Source: Coriobacteriia bacterium (lineage in GTDB: Bacteria > Actinomycetota > Coriobacteriia > Coriobacteriales > Eggerthellaceae). From it: a stretch of DNA of 64,000 nucleotides. The stretch lies in assembly GCA_030523425.1 (NCBI GenBank), contig JAUNIP010000001.1, positions 10,934 to 74,933 of the forward strand, in the 5' to 3' direction. A model generated the notes under the pieces. That model worked only from the letters and a program-made list of their open reading frames with translations. It was not told the origin of the DNA and made no database searches. Both the position numbers and the translations under genes were made by a program. Positions 34,701-42,789 of the stretch are shown here, piece by piece (the first letter of the stretch is position 1; the number at the start of each line of letters is the position of its first letter).

Positions 34701-36140
34701 GCTAGAACACGCTTCGTTCACCACGATGTTGGTGATCACGCCGTCTTCCACCCACATGGCCTTCATGTCCTGCCCGCCGATGTCCAAGATGAAGCTGACG
34801 TCGGGCAAGCACACTTGCGCCGCGTAAGAATGGGCCACCGTTTCCACCACGTGGAAGTCAGCCTGGAAGGCTTCGTTGAACAGCAATTCGCCGTAGCCGG
34901 TGGTGCCCACGCCCACTATGTCCAGGTTCACGTTGGCGTCTGCAAACTTTGTGCGAATGTCCAGTAAGGCCTGGCGGGCCACCTCTAACGGTTCGCCTTC
35001 GTTGGACGCGTAAAACGAATCCACCACCCGGTCCAATTCGTCTAGCAGCACAAACTTCGTGGTGGTAGAGCCTGAATCGATGCCCAAAAACACGCGCGCG
35101 GTGGTGCCGGGCTCCAATTCCATGGCCACATGACCACCCAAAGGGTGCCGCAGCAGGAATTCGTCCTTTTCCTGTTGGTTGGCAAAGAAGGGGTTGGCAT
35201 GTTCCACCGATTTCTGTTCATCAAGGTGGTTTTCAATGGCGTAGCGAATGCGGTCGAAATCCAACACGGCGGGCTGGTCCGCGAACAGTTCGTCCAGCGA
35301 AAGTGCCGCCCCTAACGCGATGACCGTTTCGGGGTGGTCAGGAATAACCACCTGGTCAGACGCAAGCCCCAAGCGTTCCACGAACACGTCCACCAACGTG
35401 GAGTTAAACGTTAACGGCCCGCCTTCGAAGATGACCGGCGGGGTGATTTCCAAGCCCTGTGCCAAACCGCCGATGGTCTGCTTGGCAATGGCATGGAACG
35501 CGCTGCGGGCCAGGTCTTCCTTGGGAACGCCTTGGTTCAGCAGCGGCTGGATGTCGGTTTTGGCATACACGCCGCAGCGGCCGGAAACGTCATGCACCGT
35601 GGTGCCCGCCGCTGCCGCCGCGTCGAATTCTTCCACCGGGATGCGCAGAAGCGAAGCTATTTCATCGATGAAGGCGCCCGTGCCGCCCGCGCAGCTGCCG
35701 TTCATGCGCATGTCGGCCACGTTCAGGCGCTGCTCTTCTTCGCTGTAGGCGAAAAACACCATCTTGGCGTCTTGGCCGCCCAGTTCTATGGCCGTGCGGG
35801 CATGCGGATACAGCGTGCGCACGGCAATGCTGTTGGCCACCACTTCCTGCACGAACGGCAGCCGGAACGCTTCCGCCAACGACATAGCGCCCGACCCGCA
35901 CACGGCGGCCCGCAAAGAAGCTTCGGGGAACTGCGCGCGGAATTCCTGCAGCACGCGCCCTACCGTTTCGGCCTGACGCGCATGGTGGCGCACATACGTG
36001 GAATACAGCACTTCGCGCGTGGCGGCGTTGATGGCCACCACCTTCACCGTGGTAGAGCCCACATCGATGCCGACATGAACCAGCATGCCCCGCGTATCAC
36101 CAGGCGGGGTTGCGTTCGTAATAGTGCTGCCGTCGGACAT
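31734..36140 (-). CDS. 2-hydroxyacyl-CoA dehydratase activase fused to HgdB/DUF2229-type domains
   Basis: 1468 residues from the ATG at 36140 (GAGGTGAG just upstream). Two tandem BadF/HgdC-type ASKHA ATPase domains: the first begins VHVGIDVGSTTVK and has GGQDAKM and NGSCAGGTGAFIDE; the second begins FLGIDSGSTTTK and has DIGGQDMKAMW and NEACSSGCGSFLE. Their Cys would bind the bridging [4Fe-4S] cluster. Next come a DUF2229 segment with CPWCANGCN and CPKGE, and a large HgdB-like region (FGCGHDAYLSDEI, HNDICFPCQIVIGELL). The family activates radical-type dehydratases by ATP-driven electron injection, but these giant fusions are mostly unassigned. No dehydratase subunits lie nearby. It is transcribed opposite to the amidinotransferase gene. 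Confidence 0.88.
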   Translation of the reverse strand: MSDGSTITNATPPGDTRGMLVHVGIDVGSTTVKVVAINAATREVLYSTYVRHHARQAETVGRVLQEFRAQFPEASLRAAVCGSGAMSLAEAFRLPFVQEVVANSIAVRTLYPHARTAIELGGQDAKMVFFAYSEEEQRLNVADMRMNGSCAGGTGAFIDEIASLLRIPVEEFDAAAAAGTTVHDVSGRCGVYAKTDIQPLLNQGVPKEDLARSAFHAIAKQTIGGLAQGLEITPPVIFEGGPLTFNSTLVDVFVERLGLASDQVVIPDHPETVIALGAALSLDELFADQPAVLDFDRIRYAIENHLDEQKSVEHANPFFANQQEKDEFLLRHPLGGHVAMELEPGTTARVFLGIDSGSTTTKFVLLDELDRVVDSFYASNEGEPLEVARQALLDIRTKFADANVNLDIVGVGTTGYGELLFNEAFQADFHVVETVAHSYAAQVCLPDVSFILDIGGQDMKAMWVEDGVITNIVVNEACSSGCGSFLETFASSLGIPVRSIAEAAFRAKDPAVLGSRCTVFMNSSIVTEQKNGKTPDDIMAGLCRSIIENVFTKVIRVSNLDSLGPNIVVQGGTFRNDAVLRAFEQYVGHSVTRAPYPGLMGAIGAAMLTRQHMQEAAQNGVLPASTFIGLDALDDFSYEQETNLVCPWCANGCNRTRIVFNNGSQFVIGNRCPKGEVVGDPQDAAVRSQIQQVREAQESVPNLFDERERLLFQKWEHEQVLPPNGQVIGLPRVLFYWDSAPFWRVLWESLGFTVRFSRPSNRKLYERGLPAVASDTVCFPAKLVHGHMRDLVDKQVDRIFMPVITTVPTENTESTSVSMCAVVKGYAMVIRNSDNPERHFDVVYDDPLFHWYTEADRQRQLADYFRTNFGISAQHVNEALRLADAAQRTFRETLERRGGEIMRDCRKKGTYAVVLASRPYQNDALVNHDLPQFFTERGIPVLTADSVPGATGVDLSKSLIDVVNNFHARMLSTAMVAAGSENLEYVQIVSFGCGHDAYLSDEIIRLMREISGKTPLVLKVDESDIQGPLRIRVRSFIETVNMHRAKHEALKVHELTDPYPVKFTKQDKATKTVLVPNTSHAFSMLLAAAFKGQGLNAVSIGVGHEQAIRLGKKYVHNDICFPCQIVIGELLAELESGAYDLDNVAVAQGKYIGDCRLTHYASLTRKALDDAGYAQVPIVTNDDVDYHNIHPGFKMNLLTAIRIAYGLPMIDALEELLRKMRPYELVPGSANEAFDQALKLTVDGMAAHGIRGAKRGFAKGIALMKGVRYDRSTPRPKVLIVGEYLLNFHPGANHEIEDYLERNGFEIIEARMTDVIRKSYFYKDAQNKEYNLDKPFSEKTLFSIENNVFELAHNTADKIASAHPLYRPATRMPELVQASDPIIHHTFDAGEGVLIPGEILHHAAHGCRNFVILQPFGCLPNHVVGRGISKRLKELYPEAQILPLDYDPDVSFANVENRLQMLIMNAKH

Positions 36141-36158
36141 CAAACTCACCTCTGCCCC

Positions 36159-36164
36159 ATTATA
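36159..36164 (-). promoter_or_regulatory. -10 element of the activase gene
   Basis: TATAAT on the minus strand, about 19 bp before the start codon, so the leader would be short. No good -35 hexamer at the usual distance. Confidence 0.45.
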
Positions 36165-36383
36165 TTCGACAGTATGTTGGATTTTTCACAGCCTGATGAA
36201 TTCGTACACAAACCCGACAAACTGTCGGACGGTTTAGGACTCATGTTAAAACAGAAAGAAAGGCTGTTTTTCTGCTGATAGGAAGCATGTGAGCGTGCAA
36301 ACGTGGTATAAAGAGTATTCGTTGATTTTCAGGGAAAAATTCTCTGTTTACAGCGGCAATGAAGAGCTAGGAAAGGACTGAAG

Positions 36384-37532
36384 ATGACGAAGATCGTCAA
36401 TTCTTGGAACGACTGGGATCCGCTAAAGCACGTGATCGTTGGCCGTTGCGACAACGGAATGATTGTTCCCGAAGAGCCCGCCACCTCGGAAAAGGTGCCT
36501 GTGGACTCCGACATGCGTGGCATGTGGGGCTTGCGCCCGCTGCGCACCGTGGAAGCCGGCAACGCCGCGCTTGACCGCCTGGTGAAAATCCTGGAAGACC
36601 GCGGCATCAAGGTGGACCGCCCCACCCCGCTGCAGTGGAACCAAAAGATTGGCACCCCCGACTTCACCAACGATTCCATGATGGGCTGTATGCCCCCGCG
36701 CGACGTGCTGCTGACCGTGGGCAACGAAATCATGGCTGCTGCTCAGTCCTTCCGCTGCCGCTACTTTGAATACCTGGCTTACTGGCCGCTGATGGAAAAG
36801 TACTTCGAAGAGGATCCCGAATTCAAGTGGACCCAGGCCCCGCGCCCGCGCTTGACGGATGCTTCCTACAAGCACAACTACTACGACGAATCCATCAGCC
36901 TGGAAGAGCGCCTGGTGCGCACCGCCAACAAGGACTTCGTGACCACCGAAGTGGAACCCATGTGGGACGCCGCCGACTGGATGCGCATGGGCAAGGACAT
37001 CTTCGTGCAGCACGGCCTGACCACCAACCGCGCCGCCATGGACTGGATGCAGCGCTACTATCCTGACCTGCGCATCCATGCCGTGAACTTCCCCGGCGAC
37101 CCGTACCCCATCCACATCGACGCCACGTTCGTGCCGCTGCGCCCGGGCCTGATCATCAACAACCCCGTGCGTCCGCTGCCCCAAGAACAGCGCGCCATCT
37201 TCGAAGCCAACGATTGGCAGATTGTGGAAGCCGCCCAGCCGGCCCACACCGAACCGCCCGAGCTGTGCTACTCCAGCGTGTGGCTGTCCATGAACTGCCT
37301 GGTGTTAGACCCCAAGACCGTGGTGGTGGAAGCTTCGGAAGTGTACCAGATGGAGCAAATGGACAAGCTGGGCATGAACGTCATCCCCTGCGACCTGCGC
37401 GACGCCTACCCCTTCGGCGGCGGCCTGCACTGCTGCACGGCCGACGTGTACCGCGAAGGCGGCTGCGAAGATTATTTCCCCAACCGGGTGAAGGACTCTA
37501 CGCTGGTCCGCCCCGAAATGTGGAACGACTAA
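36384..37532 (+). CDS. Glycine amidinotransferase-like (AGAT family) enzyme
   Basis: 382 residues that follow vertebrate arginine:glycine amidinotransferase along the full length: SWNDWDPLKHVIVG, PDFTNDSMMG, PRDVLLTVGNEI, EPMWDAADWMRMGKDIF (Asp), YPIHIDATFVPL (His) and GGGLHCCTADV (the nucleophilic Cys in the HC position; the second AGAT Cys is Ala here). It should transfer an amidino group from arginine to an amine; the acceptor is unknown (glycine, or an aminocyclitol or amino acid as in StrB relatives). Strongly biased GC-rich codons and a GGAAAGGA site suggest high expression. A terminator follows. Confidence 0.88.
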   Translation: MTKIVNSWNDWDPLKHVIVGRCDNGMIVPEEPATSEKVPVDSDMRGMWGLRPLRTVEAGNAALDRLVKILEDRGIKVDRPTPLQWNQKIGTPDFTNDSMMGCMPPRDVLLTVGNEIMAAAQSFRCRYFEYLAYWPLMEKYFEEDPEFKWTQAPRPRLTDASYKHNYYDESISLEERLVRTANKDFVTTEVEPMWDAADWMRMGKDIFVQHGLTTNRAAMDWMQRYYPDLRIHAVNFPGDPYPIHIDATFVPLRPGLIINNPVRPLPQEQRAIFEANDWQIVEAAQPAHTEPPELCYSSVWLSMNCLVLDPKTVVVEASEVYQMEQMDKLGMNVIPCDLRDAYPFGGGLHCCTADVYREGGCEDYFPNRVKDSTLVRPEMWND

Positions 37533-37547
37533 GCATTAGCAAGCGAA

Positions 37548-37574
37548 AGCCCGGGCGGCAGCCCGGGCTTTTTT
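37548..37574 (+). terminator. Terminator after the amidinotransferase gene
   Basis: Perfect stem AGCCCGGGC / GCCCGGGCT with a 4-base loop and T6; also lies at the end of the convergent trp operon. Confidence 0.93.
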
Positions 37575-37583
37575 GTTGGCCTT

Positions 37584-37605
37584 GGAGTGGTACGACGGGG
37601 AGCGA
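37584..37605. repeat. Partial copy of the GGAGTGGTACGA-GGGGA element
   Basis: Matches half of the pseudoknot-capable element at 23153-23203. It sits just beyond trpA without the complementary half. Confidence 0.4.
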
Positions 37606-37616
37606 CAGGAACACAC

Positions 37617-38405
37617 TTACAGCGCGTGAACTGCTTGCGCCATGGCGCGCACGGATTCGGCGACCGGTTGGGCGCTTTGCGCGCCGTGTTGGGCTATTAG
37701 CTTTACCAGGGCGCTGCCTACTATGGCGCCGTCGGACAGGGCGGCCATCTTCGCGGCGGCTTCGGGGTTGCTGATGCCGAAGCCTACGGCCACGGGCACG
37801 TCGGTTGCCTTGCGCACCAGTTCCACCATGGCACCTATGTCGGTGGTTATTTCGCTGCGCGTGCCGGTCACACCCAGGCTGCTCACGCAGTACACGAAGC
37901 CCTGCGCTTCGGCGGCAATCATGCCAATGCGATCTTCACTGGTAGGCGCAATCAGGCTGATGTAGGAAATGCCGTGCGCGGCCATGATGGGCGCGAACTC
38001 TTCCTTTTCTTCATAGGGCGTGTCCGGCAGAATCAGGCCGTCTATGCCCACTTCGGCCGCGCGCTTGGCGAACTTTTCCACGCCGTAGTGGTACACGATG
38101 TTGCCGTAGGTCATGAACACCAACGGCACGGTAACGTCGGCGCGCAGTTCGGCCACCATGTCCATAATCTTGTCGGTGTCCACGCCGCCTTCCAGCGCGC
38201 GCAAGTTGGCGCCCTGGATAACGGGGCCTTCCGCAGTAGGGTCGCTGAAGGGAATGCCCAGCTCTATGATGTCTGCGCGTGCGTCCACCATGGCGCGCAC
38301 GATGGCCTTCGTGGTTTCCAAGTTGGGGTCGCCGCAGGTGACAAACGGAATGAAAGCCTTCCCGTTACCGCTTTCAAACGCAGCGCGAATGGTTTCGTTG
38401 CTCAT
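37617..38405 (-). CDS. trpA: Tryptophan synthase alpha chain
   Basis: 262 residues, standard length. Signatures: PFVTCGDPNLETTKAIV, ELGIPFSDPTAEGPVIQ (catalytic Glu and Asp region), LILPDTPYEE and GFGISNPEAA. It cleaves indole-3-glycerol phosphate and channels indole to TrpB. Last gene of trpEGDCFBA; separated from trpB by 134 bp, the widest gap in the operon. Confidence 0.97.
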   Translation of the reverse strand: MSNETIRAAFESGNGKAFIPFVTCGDPNLETTKAIVRAMVDARADIIELGIPFSDPTAEGPVIQGANLRALEGGVDTDKIMDMVAELRADVTVPLVFMTYGNIVYHYGVEKFAKRAAEVGIDGLILPDTPYEEKEEFAPIMAAHGISYISLIAPTSEDRIGMIAAEAQGFVYCVSSLGVTGTRSEITTDIGAMVELVRKATDVPVAVGFGISNPEAAAKMAALSDGAIVGSALVKLIAQHGAQSAQPVAESVRAMAQAVHAL

Positions 38406-38539
38406 GGCTTAGCCTTCCTTAGTAAAAACAATTACAAAATTCTTCTGAGGGCTAGGGGTGCGTGTTGCGGGACCGGCCAGCGAAGGGAGCGGCCTAAGGG
38501 CGCCGTGACCGCAGCTGGACGGCCGCGCAGTGCGTGCAC

Positions 38540-39733
38540 CTAGTCCTCCGTAATCATCTGGCCCCTGTAGCGGGCCATAGCTGCGCAGTCTTTGTCCCCG
38601 CGACCGCTCAAGGTAATCACCATGATGGCATCCTTGGGCAGGGTGGGCGCAAGCTTTTGCGCGTAGGCCACCGCGTGCGCGCTTTCTATGGCGGGAATGA
38701 TGCCTTCCGTGCGGCTTAGGTATTCGAAGGCGCACACGGCCTCTTCGTCGGTGATGGCCACGTACTGCGCGCGGCCTGTGTCATGCAGCCACGCGTGTTC
38801 GGGGCCAATACCGGGGTAGTCCAGGCCGGCCGAAATGCTGTACACGGGGGCAATCTGGCCGTATTCGTCCTGGCAGAAGTAGCTTTTCATGCCATGGAAG
38901 ATGCCTTCGCTGCCCGTGTTGATGGTTGCGGCGGTCTCCCAGGTGTCTATGCCGCGCCCGGCCGCTTCGGTGCCAATCAGCGCAACGCCTTCCTTTTCGA
39001 TGAAAGGATAGAACGTGCCTATGGCGTTCGACCCGCCGCCCACGCAGGCTAACACGTAATCCGGCAGGCGGCCTTCGCGCTCAAGCATCTGGTCGATGAT
39101 CTCGTAGCCTATGAAGCTTTGGAAGTCGCGCACAATGGTGGGGAACGGGTGCGGGCCCATGCAGCTGCCCAGCAAATAATGGGTATCGGAAATGCGGTTG
39201 GTCCATTCGCGCATGCATTCGCTGACCGCGTCTTTCAGCGTGCCCGTGCCAGCATCCACGCCGTGCACTTCGGTGCCCATCAGGCGCATGCGATACACGT
39301 TCAGCGCTTGGCGCTCCATGTCTTCCACGCCCATGTACACGTGGCATTCCATGCCCAACAGCGCCGCCACCGTGGCCGTGGCCACGCCGTGCTGCCCCGC
39401 GCCGGTTTCGGCAATCAGGCGGGTCTTGCCCATCTTCTTGGCCAACAGCGCCTGGCCTAGCGCGTTGTTGATCTTGTGTGCGCCCGTGTGGTTCAAATCT
39501 TCGCGCTTCAGGTAAATCTTGCAGCCACCCAGGTCTTGCGTCATCTTTTCAGCGAAATACAGCAAGCTGGGCCGATTGGCGTAGTTGTCCAGCAGGTCTT
39601 TCAGTTCCGCCTTGAAATCCGGGTCGTCCTTGAACCGGTTGTAGGCTTCCTCCAGTTCTATGACGGCGTTCATCAGCGTTTCGGGGATGTACTGGCCCCC
39701 GTGTTCGCCGAACCGTCCCGCAGGATTAGTCAT
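38540..39733 (-). CDS. trpB: Tryptophan synthase beta chain
   Basis: 397 residues. PLP lysine in [13 protein letters not shown], glycine-rich phosphate loop [12 protein letters not shown], and [11 protein letters not shown] mark it as the TrpB1 type that pairs with TrpA. It joins indole and serine. Its start overlaps the end of trpF by 8 bp, indicating coupled translation. Confidence 0.97.
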   Translation of the reverse strand: MTNPAGRFGEHGGQYIPETLMNAVIELEEAYNRFKDDPDFKAELKDLLDNYANRPSLLYFAEKMTQDLGGCKIYLKREDLNHTGAHKINNALGQALLAKKMGKTRLIAETGAGQHGVATATVAALLGMECHVYMGVEDMERQALNVYRMRLMGTEVHGVDAGTGTLKDAVSECMREWTNRISDTHYLLGSCMGPHPFPTIVRDFQSFIGYEIIDQMLEREGRLPDYVLACVGGGSNAIGTFYPFIEKEGVALIGTEAAGRGIDTWETAATINTGSEGIFHGMKSYFCQDEYGQIAPVYSISAGLDYPGIGPEHAWLHDTGRAQYVAITDEEAVCAFEYLSRTEGIIPAIESAHAVAYAQKLAPTLPKDAIMVITLSGRGDKDCAAMARYRGQMITED

Positions 39734-40346
39734 ACGCTTCCTCCTTATTCCTTACCACGGAAACCGCGCGTGCGATAAGTTCCGCGTCTTTCACCTTGTT
39801 TAGTTCCAGCCCGCTGCTAAGGTCTACGCCCCACGGGTGCAGGGCATCTATGGCGGCCGCTAAGTTTTCGCAGGTCAGACCACCGGCCAACATGAACGGC
39901 CGCTGGATGCCAGCCGCTTGGGACCAGTCGAACTGTTCGCCTGTGCCGTAGCCGTTATCCAGCAGCACCATGTCTGCCGTGCTGGCGTTGGCTTCCTGCA
40001 CGTCTGCCGCATTGCGAATTTTATACGCCTTTATAAGGGGTGCCTTGCACAAGCCGCGCAACTGCTGCATATAGTCGGCAGTTTCGTGGCCGTGCAGCTG
40101 TACCACATGTAGCACGCCTTTGTTCACCAGCGCGGCAACCACCTGCGGGTCTTCGTCCACGAACACCCCCACGGCCTTCACGGCCGGATCCAGCTGCGCC
40201 TTCAAGGCCGCGCACTGCTGCGGCGTCACGCTGCGGTGGCTTTTCGGGAAGTTCACCACGAAGCCGCAATAGTCCGGCAGTGCGGCGTTCACGGCCACAA
40301 TGTCTTCCGGGCGGAACATGCCGCAGCATTTGATGCGCACGCTCAC
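39726..40346 (-). CDS. trpF: Phosphoribosylanthranilate isomerase
   Basis: 206 residues starting at a GTG (40346) with AAGGAG upstream; the GTG overlaps the trpC stop as GTGA. Core motifs: [47 protein letters not shown] and [10 protein letters not shown], with the catalytic Cys in KCCG and the Asp in LLDN. It isomerises PRA to CdRP in the tryptophan pathway. Confidence 0.95.
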   Translation of the reverse strand: MSVRIKCCGMFRPEDIVAVNAALPDYCGFVVNFPKSHRSVTPQQCAALKAQLDPAVKAVGVFVDEDPQVVAALVNKGVLHVVQLHGHETADYMQQLRGLCKAPLIKAYKIRNAADVQEANASTADMVLLDNGYGTGEQFDWSQAAGIQRPFMLAGGLTCENLAAAIDALHPWGVDLSSGLELNKVKDAELIARAVSVVRNKEEAYD

Positions 40347-41161
40347 TGGGCGCTCCTTGCTGCTTGGGCGCCCTGCGCCGCCGCGCGGAATTCCGCCAGC
40401 TTGGCACCTTTGTCTTCGGCGCGCATCAACGCTTCGCCAATAAGCGCCGCATCTGCCCCCATAGCAGCCATGGTGGCCACATCTTCGGCGCAGGCCACAC
40501 CCGATTCGGCCACATACACGCAATGCGGCGGAATGAGTTCCCGCAGGCGCTGCGCGTTGGAGAAGTCCACGCTGAAGTCCTTCAGGTTGCGGTTGTTCAC
40601 TCCAATGATGCGCGCGCCCACTTCCACGGCCTGCGAAATTTCGGCCCCATCATGCGTTTCCACCAGCGCCACCAGCCCCAAGCTGTGCGCCAGATCCAGG
40701 TATTGTGCCAGCGTGGGCGTGTCCAGCAAGCTGCATATCAGCAGCACCGCGTTGGCGTTCATGGTGCGCGCCTGGTATATCTGGTAGACATCCACCGTGA
40801 AGTCCTTGCGAATCATGGGTGTGGCCACCGCGGTGCGGATTTCGCCGAAGATGGCGTCGCTGCCCATGAACCACTGGGGTTCGGTCAGGCAGCTGATGCA
40901 GTCCGCGCCCGCCGCTTCGTAGTCTTGCGCTATGCTTACGTACGGGAAATCCGGTGCTATCAGGCCTTTGCTGGGGGACGCCTTCTTCACTTCGCAGATG
41001 AAGCTGAACTGAGGGCGCTGCAGCGCTTCCAGAAAGCGCACGCCCTCCCCCGCGCCTAACGCCGCGCACTGCGCCTGCAGTTCCTCCAGCGGCGTTTCCG
41101 CAGCCGCTTGGGCCACCCGCACACGGGTGGCTTCGGCTATGGTGTCCAGAATGGTTGCCAT
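40343..41161 (-). CDS. trpC: Indole-3-glycerol phosphate synthase
   Basis: 272 residues. SFICEVKKASPSKGLI, CISCLTEPQWFMG, MIRKDFTVDVYQI, GVNNRNLKDFSVD and ESGVACAEDV are the TIM-barrel catalytic segments (Lys, Glu, Asn and Glu/Ser). It converts CdRP to indole-3-glycerol phosphate. Its ATG shares one base with the trpD stop (TGATG). Confidence 0.97.
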   Translation of the reverse strand: MATILDTIAEATRVRVAQAAAETPLEELQAQCAALGAGEGVRFLEALQRPQFSFICEVKKASPSKGLIAPDFPYVSIAQDYEAAGADCISCLTEPQWFMGSDAIFGEIRTAVATPMIRKDFTVDVYQIYQARTMNANAVLLICSLLDTPTLAQYLDLAHSLGLVALVETHDGAEISQAVEVGARIIGVNNRNLKDFSVDFSNAQRLRELIPPHCVYVAESGVACAEDVATMAAMGADAALIGEALMRAEDKGAKLAEFRAAAQGAQAARSAQ

Positions 41162-42180
41162 CAGGAATTGCTCACTTCGATGTAGCGCTCCAGCGTGGCC
41201 AACGCCTTGCCGTTGGCAATAAGCTTGCGGGCCAAGATGATGCCCTCTTCCAGGCTTTCCGCCTGCCCGTTCAGGTACAGGCCCGCCGCTGCGTTCAGCA
41301 GCACAGTGTCGGCCTTGCAGTCGGTAATTTCGCCGCTTAGGATGCCGCGCGTGATGGCGGCGTTTTCTTCCGGCGTGCCACCCTTCAGGTCGTCGCGTGT
41401 GCAGCGGGGGAAGTCATAGTCTTCGGGACGCACCACGTATGTGCGGTAGAAGCCGCGGTGGAATTCGCACACCTTGGTGTCGCAGGCGGTAGAAAGCTCG
41501 TCTAGCGTGGCCAAGCCGTGCACCACCATGCCATCATCCACGCCCAGCTGCGTAAGCACTTCCGCCAGCGGCTGCACCAGGCTTTCGTCGTAGACGCCCA
41601 GCAAGAAGCGCTGCGGGTTACCGGGGTTGGTCAGCGGGCCTAAGATGTTGAACACCGTGCGGATGCCCAGTTCCTTGCGGATGGGGCCCACGTATTTCAT
41701 GGCCGGGTGGTACTTCTGCGCGAAGAAGAAGCAAAAGCCCACTTCATCAAGCAGCTTGGTGCACAGCGCTTGGTCCTGCTGAATGTTGATACCTAGGGCT
41801 TCCTGCACGTCGGCCGTGCCGGATTGGCTGGAGGCTGCACGATTGCCGTGCTTGGCAACCTTCACCCCGCCGGCCGCAATGATCATGGCCGCCGTGGTGG
41901 AAATGTTGAAGCTGCCCGCCTTGTCGCCGCCGGTGCCCACAATTTCGAACACGGGCTGGCTGTAGGTGAAGGTTTCCGCCTTCGCGCGCATGGCCGCCGC
42001 GCAGCCGGCAATTTCGTCGATGGTTTCGGCCTTGGTAGACTTGGTAGAAAGCGCCGCCAAGAAGGCCGCCGTCTGCGTGGGCGTGGTGTCGCCTGACATG
42101 ATTTCGCTGATTACGTCATAGGCTTCCTGGTAGGTAAGGTCTTGCTTGTCTACAATCTTGAAAATGGCTTCCTGAATCAT
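41161..42180 (-). CDS. trpD: Anthranilate phosphoribosyltransferase
   Basis: 339 residues. [15 protein letters not shown] (PRPP-binding GTGGD loop), KHGNRAASS and [13 protein letters not shown] are diagnostic. It transfers phosphoribose from PRPP to anthranilate. It stands 36 bp after trpG and is not fused to it, unlike in enterobacteria. Confidence 0.97.
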   Translation of the reverse strand: MIQEAIFKIVDKQDLTYQEAYDVISEIMSGDTTPTQTAAFLAALSTKSTKAETIDEIAGCAAAMRAKAETFTYSQPVFEIVGTGGDKAGSFNISTTAAMIIAAGGVKVAKHGNRAASSQSGTADVQEALGINIQQDQALCTKLLDEVGFCFFFAQKYHPAMKYVGPIRKELGIRTVFNILGPLTNPGNPQRFLLGVYDESLVQPLAEVLTQLGVDDGMVVHGLATLDELSTACDTKVCEFHRGFYRTYVVRPEDYDFPRCTRDDLKGGTPEENAAITRGILSGEITDCKADTVLLNAAAGLYLNGQAESLEEGIILARKLIANGKALATLERYIEVSNS

Positions 42181-42216
42181 GGTGTTCCTTTCTATGCCAG
42201 GGGCTTCTCGCCCGCG

Positions 42217-42789
42217 TTACCGAAGATAGTTGCGCAGCATGTCCATGCCGTATGCCGTCATGATGCTTTCCGGGTGGAATTGCATGCCGAAGATGGGCAG
42301 CTGCTTGTGAGCCACCGCCATGATTTCGCCGTCTTGCGTGGTGGCTATGGCGCTCAGGCAGTCGGGCAGGGTTTCGGGCAGCGCCGCCAAGCTGTGGTAG
42401 CGCGCCACTGGGCAGTCCTGCGGCAGGCCTTCGAACAGCGGGTTTTCGGTGTCCAGCCGCACCATACTTTGCTTGCCGTGCATCAGCTGCTTGGCATGCC
42501 CAATGCGTGCGCCGAAGGCTTCGCAGATGGCTTGATGCCCCAGGCAGATGCCCAGCACCGGTATGTTCACCTGGCGCGCGGCCACTTCCTGCACCAACGG
42601 GATGCAGATGCCGGCTTGCGCCGGATACCCCGGGCCCGGGCTGATGATGATGTGGCTGGGGCGCAGGTTCAGCGCTTCTTCCACGCTTAGCGCGTCGTTG
42701 CGCACCACCTTGATGTCGGGCTGGATTTCGCCCACGTACTGGTACAGGTTGAAGGTGAAGCTGTCGTAGTTGTCTATCAGCAGAATCAT
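42217..42789 (-). CDS. trpG: Anthranilate synthase glutamine amidotransferase subunit
   Basis: 190 residues from MILLIDNYDSF (42789); the ATG overlaps the trpE stop as ATGA. Class I GATase triad: Cys in GICLGHQAI, His and Glu in GMQFHPESI. It supplies ammonia to TrpE. The same protein could also serve 4-aminodeoxychorismate synthase, but no pabB is seen here. Confidence 0.96.
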   Translation of the reverse strand: MILLIDNYDSFTFNLYQYVGEIQPDIKVVRNDALSVEEALNLRPSHIIISPGPGYPAQAGICIPLVQEVAARQVNIPVLGICLGHQAICEAFGARIGHAKQLMHGKQSMVRLDTENPLFEGLPQDCPVARYHSLAALPETLPDCLSAIATTQDGEIMAVAHKQLPIFGMQFHPESIMTAYGMDMLRNYLR

